Source: Streptomyces sp. NBC_01465 (lineage in GTDB: Bacteria > Actinomycetota > Actinomycetes > Streptomycetales > Streptomycetaceae). Taken from it: DNA of 64,000 bases. The number at the start of each line of letters is the position of its first letter. The first letter of the stretch is position 1. The notes under the pieces are model-generated. The model searched no databases. It worked only from the letters and a program-made list of their open reading frames with translations, and had not been told where the DNA came from. Shown here piece by piece: positions 1-9,432 of this stretch. The stretch is taken from positions 1,736,001 to 1,800,000 of the forward strand of contig NZ_CP109467.1 in the NCBI RefSeq assembly GCF_036227325.1, read 5' to 3'. Made by a program: the position numbers and the translations under genes.

Positions 1-722
1 AGGTCGCCGGCCTTCACGGTCTGCCGCCACAGCCGCCCGTTCTCCCAGGTGGTCCCGGCGGCGCTGTCGACCTTGTCGTAGACGGTGTTGGTCTCGACGG
101 CCCCGCCGAGCGTGTCGTGTGCGACGACGGCGTACGCGCATCCGACGGCCGCCGCATCGGGCGCGGTGTCGGCGGCGACCTTCACCAGGGTGTCGCCGCT
201 CTTGGCCTTGTCGAGCTGGATCTTGGCGGCGAGCAGGGTGGCACCGGGCTGGTCGCTGCGTACGGACAGGAACGCGAGCCCCGGTATCTGCAGCGTCCCC
301 ACGCGTAGCGCCGCGGTGTCCGCGATCCGTGTCACCCGCCAGTCGACCTGCCAGTCGCGCACCCGGATCTCGACGCCGATCTCGGTCCCGCCGTCGAGGG
401 CGAGGGTGTACGTCATCCGGTCCCGCCCGCGCGGTACGGCCGTCACCTTCGGGGTGTGGGCGACGCCGTCGACGAGGACGGAGGCGACCGGGTCCTGCTG
501 TCCGTACAGGAGCGCGCCGGTCCCGCGGTCGGTGTACGACACGATCCGCGGGAAGTCGGTGGCGACGCGGACGGAGAGCGCGCCGGAGACCAGGACGGCC
601 TCACCCGCCTCCGCGGCGAAGGCGCTGGGGGCACCCACGGCCACTCCTGCCAGCGCACCGGCGGCCACCACGGTCCTGCGGCTGGGTCCGCGCTGTCCTC
701 GCGCCTCTGTCTCTGCGTGCAC
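1..722 (-). CDS. Secreted endo-alpha-N-acetylgalactosaminidase-like protein (GH101), 3' part cut by window edge
   Basis: The reading frame runs off the left edge, so only about 240 N-terminal residues are visible. The start is placed at the GTG at 722, because a strong GGAGGAG ribosome site lies 6 nt upstream; an in-frame ATG at 737 is the alternative. Residues 14-36 form a Tat-like signal (SRRT, then a hydrophobic stretch, then an AFA cleavage site), so the protein is probably exported folded. The mature start (VSGALSVRV, FPRIVSYTD, GALLYGQQDPV) resembles from memory the N-terminal beta-sandwich of GH101 enzymes, which release Gal-GalNAc from mucin-type O-glycans. The catalytic region is outside the window, so the family call rests on N-terminal similarity only. 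Confidence 0.6.
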   Translation of the reverse strand, partial: MHAETEARGQRGPSRRTVVAAGALAGVAVGAPSAFAAEAGEAVLVSGALSVRVATDFPRIVSYTDRGTGALLYGQQDPVASVLVDGVAHTPKVTAVPRGRDRMTYTLALDGGTEIGVEIRVRDWQVDWRVTRIADTAALRVGTLQIPGLAFLSVRSDQPGATLLAAKIQLDKAKSGDTLVKVAADTAPDAAAVGCAYAVVAHDTLGGAVETNTVYDKVDSAAGTTWENGRLWRQTVKAGD

Positions 723-820
723 GCTCGTCTCCTCCATCGCGGGATTCGGATCTTCCCTGCACGTCACGATGGAGGAGTGGGACGGATGAGCCTATGGACA
801 AAGGCGGGACACCTGTTGGA

Positions 821-2574
<1,754 letters not shown>

Positions 2575-2623
2575 CATCCGAAATGTCTTTGCGGTACGGC
2601 ACCGGGCGCGCGATGGTCGAAGG

Positions 2624-4099
2624 ATGACGAACCTGATGGAGGCGGTGCTCGGCGGCGACGAGGACGCCGTCGTACGGGCACTGCGCGCAGGCGCATCGGC
2701 GGAGTCGTCGAGCGAGGGCCTGGGCACGGCGCTGTACCGGGCGGCGCTGGGCGACCGGCCCGGCATCGTACGGCTGCTGCTCGCGGCGGGCGCCGATCCG
2801 AACCGCGCGAGCGGCGAGGACACGGTGGACCTGCCGCTGTGCGGGGCGGCGAGCGGCGGCCACGCGGAGGTCGTACGGGCGCTGCTGGCGGCGGGCGCGG
2901 AGCCCGATCTGCGCGAGGAGCTCGACTTCACGGCGATGACGTGGGCGGTGCAGAAGGGGTACGCGAAGACGGCGGAGGTCCTCCTCGCCCACGGCGCCGA
3001 CCCCGATCTGCCCGGCCCCGGCGGGGTGCCACCGCTGGTGACGGCGGCGGGCCGGGGCTCGGCCGAGACCGTAAGAGTCCTGCTGCGGCACGGTGCGAGC
3101 GCACGCCAGGAGGCCCTGGCGGAGGCGAGGAGGTGGCTGGAACTGGACGTGGAGCAGGAGGTGCGCCGGCAACTCGCGGACAGCCACGGCGCCGAGCACG
3201 AGGCGGCGGCCCGCCTGGTGAGGGAGGACGGCGGGCTGACGGTGGTCGTGGACCTGATCGGCGAGAGGGCCCCTTGGTCGACAGCGGAACAACAAACAGG
3301 CCACGGGGCGATCGCGACGCTCCTGGAGACGGAACTGGGCATCGCGGCCCCCTTCGAGGAGCTGGCCGAGCGCGCCCTGCGCCACGGCGATGCGACGCTC
3401 GACGACTGGGCGGAGCCGATGTTCGCGCTGCAGCGCAGGGGCGACGAGGAGACGTTCCAGGCCGCGGCGGCGTGGGCGGCGGACGCGAAGGACCCGCTGC
3501 GCCAGGCGTTCGCGGCGGACGTGCTGTCCCAACTGGGCTTCACGGAGGGCAAACCCTTCGTACCGCGCTCGCTCCCGCTGCTGCGCGACCTGGCGAGGAC
3601 CGCGGTGCACCCGGAGCTGATCCAGTCCGCGGTGCTTGCACTGGGCCACCACGGCGACCCGGCGGCACTTCCCGAAATCCTCCAGCACGCCACGCACCCG
3701 GACCGCGCGGTGCGCTACCGCGTGGCCCTGGCCCTGCACGGCCTGGTCCGCGCCGAAGACACGGAGGCCCTGTCGACGCTGATCACGCTGACGCAGGACC
3801 CGGACGACGAGGTCAGGGACTGGGCGACGCTGGACCTGGCGGGGGTGGAGGCGGACACCCCGCAGATCCGCGAGGCGCTGGCGGCGCGCCTGGACGACGA
3901 GGACGAGGACACGGCGGCGGAGGCGGCGAGGGGCCTGGCGATGCGTCAGGACCCGCGGGCAGTAGGGACGTTGGTTCGGATCCTGGCGGACGAGGACCCG
4001 GAGGGGTACGCGCACGGGACGGCGCTGGAGGCGATCGAGCACGTACAGGACGAGGCGGCAAAACACCGCTTGACGCGAACGACCCCTCGCTGCCGCTGA
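2624..4099 (+). CDS. Ankyrin-repeat plus HEAT-repeat protein
   Basis: This 491-residue protein is built of helical repeats and has no catalytic motif. Residues 1-160 contain about four or five ankyrin repeats, with recurring signatures such as RLLLAAGADPN, RALLAAGAEPD and EVLLAHGADPD. A linker follows, and residues from about 270 to the end contain HEAT-like repeats (HPELIQSAVLALGHHGDPAALPEIL, then DPDDEVRDWATLDLA, then EDTAAEAARGLAMRQDPRAVGTLVRIL). It is probably a cytoplasmic protein-binding scaffold. The acidic repeat faces suggest a basic partner, which is speculation. The short gap after the zinc-ribbon protein allows co-transcription. Similar repeat proteins are common but poorly characterised in Streptomyces. 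Confidence 0.85.
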   Translation: MTNLMEAVLGGDEDAVVRALRAGASAESSSEGLGTALYRAALGDRPGIVRLLLAAGADPNRASGEDTVDLPLCGAASGGHAEVVRALLAAGAEPDLREELDFTAMTWAVQKGYAKTAEVLLAHGADPDLPGPGGVPPLVTAAGRGSAETVRVLLRHGASARQEALAEARRWLELDVEQEVRRQLADSHGAEHEAAARLVREDGGLTVVVDLIGERAPWSTAEQQTGHGAIATLLETELGIAAPFEELAERALRHGDATLDDWAEPMFALQRRGDEETFQAAAAWAADAKDPLRQAFAADVLSQLGFTEGKPFVPRSLPLLRDLARTAVHPELIQSAVLALGHHGDPAALPEILQHATHPDRAVRYRVALALHGLVRAEDTEALSTLITLTQDPDDEVRDWATLDLAGVEADTPQIREALAARLDDEDEDTAAEAARGLAMRQDPRAVGTLVRILADEDPEGYAHGTALEAIEHVQDEAAKHRLTRTTPRCR

Positions 4100-4130
4100 A
4101 GCCGCCGTACGGGCTGGGTATACCCACCTG

Positions 4131-4270
4131 AGCTCGCTTGTGCGGGCTCATACAGCCCGCACAAATCGAGCCCACACCGGGAAAAATCCAGCCCCTCCGG
4201 CGCTTGAGGAGCGGGGTCTGGGGCGGAGCCCCAGTGGGGGTCCGCGGGGCGACGCCCCCGGTTTCGGGAA
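4131..4270 (+). repeat. Dispersed Streptomyces intergenic repeat, copy A
   Basis: This non-coding stretch has a hairpin (GTGCGGGCT and AGCCCGCAC arms, 4140-4162) followed by a core reading CCTCCGGCGCTTGAGGAGC and a second dyad (CTGGGGCGGAGCCCCAG, 4218-4234). The core is nearly identical to the inverse complement of 24031-24103, and the hairpin matches the one at 24121-24158. It separates two convergent genes and may also act as a terminator. Confidence 0.8.
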
Positions 4271-4319
4271 GGGGCGGGATTGGGGAAGCCTGTGCGGCGC
4301 TGGCCACCCCCACCCCTGA

Positions 4320-5207
4320 CTATCGCGCCCCGTACACCGCCCCCGGAACCTCCGCCGCAGCCAGCAGTTTCACCGCCGCCTCCCCCGCCTCCGCAGGAGT
4401 CCACCGCCCACCCCGGTCCACCGTCGGCCCGGCCCGCCACCCCTCCATCACCGTGATCCGCCCGCCCTCCGCCTCAAAAACCCGCCCACTGACCCCCGCA
4501 CACCCCTCCGACCCCAGCCACACCACCAACGGCGAGACATCCTCCGGCAACCCCTCCAGCCCCCCAAAAGTCTCCTCGGTCATCCGAGTCCGCGCCGCCG
4601 GCGCAATCGCATTGACCTGCACCCCGTACCGCCCCATCTCCGCCGCGGCCACCAGCGTCAGCCCCACGATCCCCGCCTTAGCGGCCGCATAGTTCCCCTG
4701 CCCCACACTCCCCAACAACCCTGCCCCCGAAGTCGTGTTGACGACCCGCGCGACAACCTCCCGCCCCGCCTTGGCCTCCCCCCTCCAATAAGCAGCCGCA
4801 TGCTTCAGCGGCAGAAAATGCCCCTTCACATGCACCCTCATCACGGCATCCCAGTCGTCCTCCCCCAGATTGACGAGCATGCGATCGCGCAGGAACCCGG
4901 CGTTGTTGACCAGGGTGTCGAGCCGCCCATACGTATCGACAGCCGCGGCCACCAGCGACGCGGCCCCCTCACTCGTGGCGATGTCCCCACCGTGCGCAAC
5001 GGCCTCACCCCCCAACGCACGGATCTCCTCGACAACACTCCCAGCAGGCCCACCCGACGAGCCCGCCCCATCCAGTCCGACCCCCAGATCGTTGACGACG
5101 ACCCGAGCCCCCTCCGCCGCGAAGGCCAGCGCATGGGCGCGCCCCAGCCCCCGCCCGGCCCCCGTAACGACAACAACGCGCCCTTCACACAGCCCACTAC
5201 GACCCAT
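4320..5207 (-). CDS. Short-chain dehydrogenase of the HIP/KstR2 cluster (Rv3548c-like)
   Basis: This is an NAD(P)-dependent short-chain dehydrogenase. It shows the TGAGRGLG nucleotide-binding motif near the N-terminus, NNAG, and a catalytic YAAAK preceded by a TTSG serine region. At about 295 residues it is longer than a minimal SDR, with an extra C-terminal stretch typical of MFE-2/17beta-HSD4-like enzymes. The start at 5207 (MGRSGLCEG) was chosen because GGAGAC sits 5 nt upstream; the open frame reaches 5237. It begins 1 nt after the stop of the upstream SDR, so the two are translationally coupled. Position next to echA20-ipdAB mirrors Rv3548c in Mycobacterium tuberculosis, where the pair belongs to the KstR2 regulon for steroid C/D-ring breakdown. 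The exact substrate is unknown. Confidence 0.82.
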   Translation of the reverse strand: MGRSGLCEGRVVVVTGAGRGLGRAHALAFAAEGARVVVNDLGVGLDGAGSSGGPAGSVVEEIRALGGEAVAHGGDIATSEGAASLVAAAVDTYGRLDTLVNNAGFLRDRMLVNLGEDDWDAVMRVHVKGHFLPLKHAAAYWRGEAKAGREVVARVVNTTSGAGLLGSVGQGNYAAAKAGIVGLTLVAAAEMGRYGVQVNAIAPAARTRMTEETFGGLEGLPEDVSPLVVWLGSEGCAGVSGRVFEAEGGRITVMEGWRAGPTVDRGGRWTPAEAGEAAVKLLAAAEVPGAVYGAR

Positions 5208-5208
5208 C

Positions 5209-5961
5209 TCACGTCTCCTTATTGACAGTTGAAGCATCCAGAAAGGCGGGCCGCTCCCCGCCCCCGTGCACGAGCAACGAGGCCCCGCTCACATAGGCGG
5301 CCCGCTCCGAAGCAAGAAAAACCACCACCTCCCCCACCTCAGAAGGCTCAGCCAACCGCCCGAGCGGCACGGTCCGCCCCACAGCAGCAACCCCCTCCGC
5401 ATCCCCGTAGTGCAGATGCGAGAGCTCGGTCCGCACCATCCCCAGCACCACCGTGTTCACCCGAACCTCGGGCGCCCACTCCACGGCCATGGACCGCGCC
5501 AGGTTCTCCAACCCGGCCTTGGCAGCCCCATAAGCGGCCGTCCCCGGCGAGGGCCGCCCCCCGCTCACGCTCCCGATCATCACGACACACCCCCGCGCGT
5601 CCCGCAGATACCCGTACGCGGCCAGCGAAACAGCCATCGGAACCACCAAGTTGAGCTCCATCACCCGCGCATGCCGCTCAGCTTCCCCCTCCCCTAACAG
5701 CCGGTACGGCGTCCCACCCGCGTTATTGACGAGCACATCAAGCCGCCCGTGCCGCTCGACAACTCCCGCCAGAAAGTCCCGCACGGCCCCCGAGTCCCGC
5801 AGGTCAACGGCCACGAACTCCACGCCGTCCACCGCAACTTCAGGAGCCCGCCGAGCGCACACCACGACAACGGCCCCCGCCCCCACGAACGCGGCAGCGA
5901 TCCCCGCACCGACCCCCCGGGTCCCGCCCGTCACCACAACGACCTTCCCGGCCAGCTCCAT
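5209..5961 (-). CDS. Short-chain dehydrogenase of the HIP/KstR2 cluster (Rv3549c-like)
   Basis: This 250-residue classical SDR has TGGTRGVG for cofactor binding, NNAG, a GSVSGG serine segment and the catalytic YGAAK. The open frame extends to 6234, but the ATG at 5961 begins the domain exactly (MELAGKVVVVTGG) and leaves the divergent promoter with its operator free, so it was chosen. It is the first gene of the leftward pair, transcribed away from echA20. By analogy with Rv3549c it should oxidise or reduce a CoA-thioester intermediate of 3aα-H-4α(3'-propanoate)-7aβ-methylhexahydro-1,5-indanedione (HIP) catabolism. The role is inferred from synteny only. The KstR2-like operator lies about 20 nt upstream of its start. 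Confidence 0.83.
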   Translation of the reverse strand: MELAGKVVVVTGGTRGVGAGIAAAFVGAGAVVVVCARRAPEVAVDGVEFVAVDLRDSGAVRDFLAGVVERHGRLDVLVNNAGGTPYRLLGEGEAERHARVMELNLVVPMAVSLAAYGYLRDARGCVVMIGSVSGGRPSPGTAAYGAAKAGLENLARSMAVEWAPEVRVNTVVLGMVRTELSHLHYGDAEGVAAVGRTVPLGRLAEPSEVGEVVVFLASERAAYVSGASLLVHGGGERPAFLDASTVNKET

Positions 5962-5966
5962 CCGCG

Positions 5967-6004
5967 CTACCTTTCCACCTAACAAACGTTTGGTGGAAAG
6001 GTAG
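5967..6004. promoter_or_regulatory. KstR2-like operator in the SDR/echA20 divergent promoter
   Basis: The inner site at 5981-5994 reads AACAAACGTTTGGT. It fits the remembered mycobacterial KstR2 pattern A-n-CAAG-nn-CTTG-n-T, except that G/C inside the arms is A/T here. It contains a perfect CAAACGTTTG palindrome. Outside it lies a second perfect inverted repeat, CTACCTTTCCACC (5967-5979) and GGTGGAAAGGTAG (5992-6004). A related site is found at 14817-14830 in the other divergent promoter of the locus. Regulator binding is inferred from motif and context. Confidence 0.72.
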
Positions 6005-6015
6005 CTGATCCGCTC

Positions 6016-6780
6016 ATGGGTGTCTCCACCTCCAGCCCCGAAAAGGGAATCTCGCGCATCACCGTCGACTTCCCACCCGTCAACGCCCTCCCGGTGCAGG
6101 GCTGGTACGACCTCGCCGACGCACTCCGCGCAGCCGGCCGCGACCCCGAGACCCGGTGCGTGATCCTGGCCGCGGAGGGCCGGGGCTTCAACGCGGGTGT
6201 GGACATCAAGGAGATGCAGCGCGACTCCACCCACACAGCCCTCATCGGCGCCAACAGAGGCTGCTACGAAGCATTTTCAGCCGTCTACACCTGCGAAGTC
6301 CCGGTCGTGGCAGCCGTCAACGGCTTCTGCCTGGGCGGCGGAATCGGCCTGGTCGGCAACGCGGACGCGATCGTCGCCTCCGACGACGCCACCTTCGGCC
6401 TCCCCGAACTCGACCGCGGCGCACTCGGCGCGGCCACGCACCTCTCCCGCCTGGTCCCCCAACACCTCATGCGGGCCCTGTACTTCACCTCCCGCACCGC
6501 CACCGCAGCCGAGCTCCACGCCCACGGCTCGGTCTGGAAGGTGGTCCCCCCACCCGAACTCCCTGCCGCAGCCCTGGACCTGGCCCGCGAGATAGCCCAG
6601 AAGGACGGCACCCTCCTCCGCCTCGCCAAGGCGGCGATCAACGGCATCGACCCCGTGGACGTACACCGCAGTTACCGCTTCGAGCAGGGCTTCACCTTCG
6701 AGGCCAACCTCAGCGGAGTGGCCGACCGAGTCCGCAACACCTTCGGCGCCCAGAACACACAGAAGGGCCCCCGCCCATGA
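6016..6780 (+). CDS. echA20: EchA20-like crotonase, ring D hydrolase of HIP catabolism
   Basis: This crotonase-fold enzyme (254 residues) has the oxyanion-hole segments GRGFNAGVDIKEM and NGFCLGGGIGLVG and a LPELDRGALGAATHL active-site region. EchA20 (Rv3550) is known to hydrolyse the last intact steroid ring D of HIEC-CoA. The assignment rests on the contiguous order echA20-ipdA-ipdB-ipdC, which matches M. tuberculosis Rv3550-Rv3553. The start at 6016 lies 12 nt past the operator dyad and has only a weak ribosome site, so the message may have a very short leader. Its stop codon overlaps the ipdA start (ATGA). Other crotonase activities cannot be excluded by sequence alone. Confidence 0.85.
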   Translation: MGVSTSSPEKGISRITVDFPPVNALPVQGWYDLADALRAAGRDPETRCVILAAEGRGFNAGVDIKEMQRDSTHTALIGANRGCYEAFSAVYTCEVPVVAAVNGFCLGGGIGLVGNADAIVASDDATFGLPELDRGALGAATHLSRLVPQHLMRALYFTSRTATAAELHAHGSVWKVVPPPELPAAALDLAREIAQKDGTLLRLAKAAINGIDPVDVHRSYRFEQGFTFEANLSGVADRVRNTFGAQNTQKGPRP

Positions 6781-7625
6781 CCGACAAAACAATGACCCCC
6801 GACGAAGCGGTGTCCCACCTCCGCTCCGGCATGACGCTCGGCATCGGCGGCTGGGGCTCGCGCCGCAAACCGATGGCCCTGGTCCGAGCACTGCTCCGTA
6901 CCGAGATCACCGATCTCCACGTCATCTCGTACGGCGGCCCCGACGTCGGCCTCCTGGCCGCAGCAGGCCGCATCCGCGCGCTCACGACCCCCTTCGTCAC
7001 CCTCGACTCGATCCCCCTGGAGCCGAACTACCGGGCGGCCCGCGAGCAGAACAGCATCGCCCTCACCGAGATCGACGAGGCGATGTTCATGTGGGGCCTG
7101 CACGCCGCCGCCAACCGCCTCCCCTTCCTCCCCGTCCGCGCAGGCATCGGCTCCGACGTCATGCGCGTCAACCCCCACCTCCGCACGGTCACTTCCCCCT
7201 ACGACGACGGCGAGGAGTTCGTGGCGGTCCCGGCCCTGCGCATGGATGCCGCCCTGGTCCACCTCAACCGCGCCGACCGCCAGGGCAACGCCCAGTACCT
7301 GGGCCCCGACCCCTACTTCGACGACCTCTTCAGCGAGGCCGCGGACGCCACGTACCTCTCCTGCGAACAGCTCGTCGACACAGCGGACCTGACCAAGACC
7401 CACACCCCCCAGACCCTCCTCATCAGCCGCCACACCGTCACCGGCGTCTGCGAGACCCCGAACGGCGCCCACTTCACCTCCTGCGCCCCCGACTACGACC
7501 GCGACGAACCCTTCCAGCGCCTGTACGCGACCACGCGCTACCCAGAGTTCGCAGCCCGCTTCCTCTCCGGCGACGAAGAGCACTACCAACAGGCAGTCCA
7601 GACCTGGCACAAGGAGCAGCAGTGA
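6777..7625 (+). CDS. ipdA: IpdA, alpha subunit of the steroid ring-cleaving COCHEA-CoA hydrolase
   Basis: This is a class I CoA-transferase family alpha subunit of 282 residues, with the N-terminal GMTLGIGGWG motif and a SYGGPDVGLL segment. IpdAB heteromers look like CoA transferases, but in actinobacteria they hydrolyse steroid ring C in COCHEA-CoA, giving MOODA-CoA. Glu residues near position 98-101 (LTEIDEAMF) lie in the region where the hydrolase's catalytic Glu is reported; this was not aligned. It starts at ATG 6777 inside the echA20 stop, and its stop overlaps the GTG of ipdB, which fits stoichiometric translation of the two subunits. Synteny with Rv3551 supports the name strongly. Confidence 0.9.
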   Translation: MTDKTMTPDEAVSHLRSGMTLGIGGWGSRRKPMALVRALLRTEITDLHVISYGGPDVGLLAAAGRIRALTTPFVTLDSIPLEPNYRAAREQNSIALTEIDEAMFMWGLHAAANRLPFLPVRAGIGSDVMRVNPHLRTVTSPYDDGEEFVAVPALRMDAALVHLNRADRQGNAQYLGPDPYFDDLFSEAADATYLSCEQLVDTADLTKTHTPQTLLISRHTVTGVCETPNGAHFTSCAPDYDRDEPFQRLYATTRYPEFAARFLSGDEEHYQQAVQTWHKEQQ

Positions 7626-8374
7626 CCACCGCGACCACGGCCACCCGCGCCGAGTACTGCGTCATCGCCTGCGCCGAGGCCTGGCGCGACAGCGGCGAGA
7701 TCCTCGCCTCCCCCATGGGCCTGATCCCGTCCTTCGGCGCCCGCCTCGCCAAGCGGACGTTCTCCCCCGACCTGCTCCTCACCGACGGCGAGGCGACCTT
7801 CGTCTCCCTCGACGGCACCCCCGAGGGCTGGCTCCCGTACCGCAAGCACCTCACGATGGTCACCGGCGGCCGCCGCCACGTGATGATGGGCGCCAGCCAG
7901 ATCGACCGCTACGGCAACCAGAACATCTCCTGCATCGGCGACTGGCAGCAGCCCACCCGCCAGCTCCTCGGCGTACGCGGCGCCCCGGTCAACACCCTGA
8001 ACAACCCGACGAGTTACTGGATCCCGAAGCACTCCACCCGGGTCTTCGTCCCCAAGGTCGACATGATCAGCGGAGTCGGCTACGACCACGCCGCGGCCGC
8101 CGGCCCGTCCGCGACCCGATTCCACCGCATCCCGTACGTCATCACCGACCTGGCGGTCTTCGACTTCGCGACCCCCGACCACTCGATGCGCCTGGCGAGC
8201 CTCCACCCCGGCGTGACGGCGGCCGAGGTCCAGGAGGCCACGGCCTTCCCCCTGACGATCCCCGAGGACGTCCCGTACACCCGCGAACCGACCCCCCACG
8301 AGCTCCACCTGATCCGCGACGTCATCGACCCCAAGTCCCTCAGGGACCGCGAGGTGAAGGTGAAGACCGCCTGA
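7622..8374 (+). CDS. ipdB: IpdB, beta subunit of the steroid ring-cleaving hydrolase
   Basis: This is a class I CoA-transferase-like beta subunit of 250 residues that starts at the GTG at 7622 and overlaps ipdA by 4 nt. Recognisable segments are YCVIACAEAWRDSGEILASP near the N-terminus, GRRHVMMGASQIDRYGNQN and VDMISGVGYDHA. True CoA transferases of this class carry a catalytic Glu in the beta subunit within an EN/SEN-type motif. I do not see a clear one here, which agrees with the reported use of the fold as a hydrolase. It pairs with IpdA for ring C opening. The stop overlaps the ipdC start in TGATG, so the four rightward genes form one coupled operon. Confidence 0.9.
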   Translation: MTTATTATRAEYCVIACAEAWRDSGEILASPMGLIPSFGARLAKRTFSPDLLLTDGEATFVSLDGTPEGWLPYRKHLTMVTGGRRHVMMGASQIDRYGNQNISCIGDWQQPTRQLLGVRGAPVNTLNNPTSYWIPKHSTRVFVPKVDMISGVGYDHAAAAGPSATRFHRIPYVITDLAVFDFATPDHSMRLASLHPGVTAAEVQEATAFPLTIPEDVPYTREPTPHELHLIRDVIDPKSLRDREVKVKTA

Positions 8375-9420
8375 TGGAGACAGCCCTCACCAAGCTCATC
8401 GGCATCGAGCACCCGATCGTCCAGACCGGCATGGGCTGGGTGGCGGGCCCCCGCCTGGTCTCGGCCTCCGCGAACGCGGGCGCCCTGGGCATCCTGGCCT
8501 CCGCGACGATGACCACCGGCGAGCTCCTCACCGCGGTCCGCGAGGTCAAGTCCCGTACGGACAAGCCTTTCGGCGTCAATCTCCGCGCGGACGCGACCGA
8601 CGCCCGCGACCGGGTCCGCATCATCATCGACGAGGGCGTGAAGGTGGCGTCCTTCGCCCTGGCCCCCTCCCGCGAGCTGATAGCCGAACTCAAGGAAGCA
8701 GGGGTGGTGGTCATCCCGTCGATCGGCGCCCGCCGCCACGCCGAGAAGGTCGCGGCCTGGGGTGCGGACGCGGTGATCGTCCAGGGCGGCGAGGGCGGCG
8801 GCCACACGGGCGAGGTGGCAACAACCGTGCTCCTCCCCCAAGTTGTCGACGCGGTCGACATCCCCGTGATCGCGGCCGGCGGTTTCTACGACGGCCGCGG
8901 CCTGGTGGCGGCCCTCGCGTACGGGGCTGCGGGCATCGCCATGGGCACCCGCTTCCTCCTGACCTCGGACTCCACCGTCCCCGACCCCGTAAAAGCGAAA
9001 TACCTGGAAGCGACGGTCAAGGGCATCACGGTCACCACGGCCGTGGACGGCCTCCCCCACCGCATGCTCCGCAGCGACCTGGTCACCACGCTCGAAAGCG
9101 CGGGCCGCACCCGCACCCTGCTCCACGCCACCCGCCGCGCCGCGTCCTTCCGCAAGCTCTCCGGCCTGTCCTGGCCGCAGATGGTCCGCGAGGGCCTGGC
9201 CATGAAACACGGAAAGGACCTGACGTGGAGTCAGGTCCTGCTGGCCGCCAACACCCCGATGCTCCTCAAGGCGTCCATGGTCGACGGCCGTACCGACCTG
9301 GGCGTGATGGCGTCGGGCCAAATCGCAGGCCTGATCACCGACTTGCCGTCCTGCGCGGAGCTGGTGAACCGGATCATGACAGAGGCGCGGGAGGTGCTGA
9401 GCACCCTCCCGCGCCTCTAA
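8374..9420 (+). CDS. ipdC: IpdC, NADPH-dependent flavin oxidoreductase of HIP catabolism
   Basis: This is a TIM-barrel flavoprotein of the nitronate monooxygenase/2-nitropropane dioxygenase family, 348 residues. It shows the N-terminal IGIEHPIVQTGMGWVAGP, the FMN phosphate-binding VIVQGGEGGGHTGE and the GGFYDGRGLVAALAYGAAGIAMGTRF segment. Outside this setting such proteins are annotated as nitronate monooxygenases, but Rv3553/IpdC acts on the bicyclic CoA thioester before ring D opening by EchA20. Position directly after ipdAB supports that role. It is the last gene of the operon and converges on the helicase gene with a gap of only 12 nt. No hairpin terminator was recognised between them. 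Confidence 0.85.
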   Translation: METALTKLIGIEHPIVQTGMGWVAGPRLVSASANAGALGILASATMTTGELLTAVREVKSRTDKPFGVNLRADATDARDRVRIIIDEGVKVASFALAPSRELIAELKEAGVVVIPSIGARRHAEKVAAWGADAVIVQGGEGGGHTGEVATTVLLPQVVDAVDIPVIAAGGFYDGRGLVAALAYGAAGIAMGTRFLLTSDSTVPDPVKAKYLEATVKGITVTTAVDGLPHRMLRSDLVTTLESAGRTRTLLHATRRAASFRKLSGLSWPQMVREGLAMKHGKDLTWSQVLLAANTPMLLKASMVDGRTDLGVMASGQIAGLITDLPSCAELVNRIMTEAREVLSTLPRL

Positions 9421-9432
9421 AAGCTTCGTACG

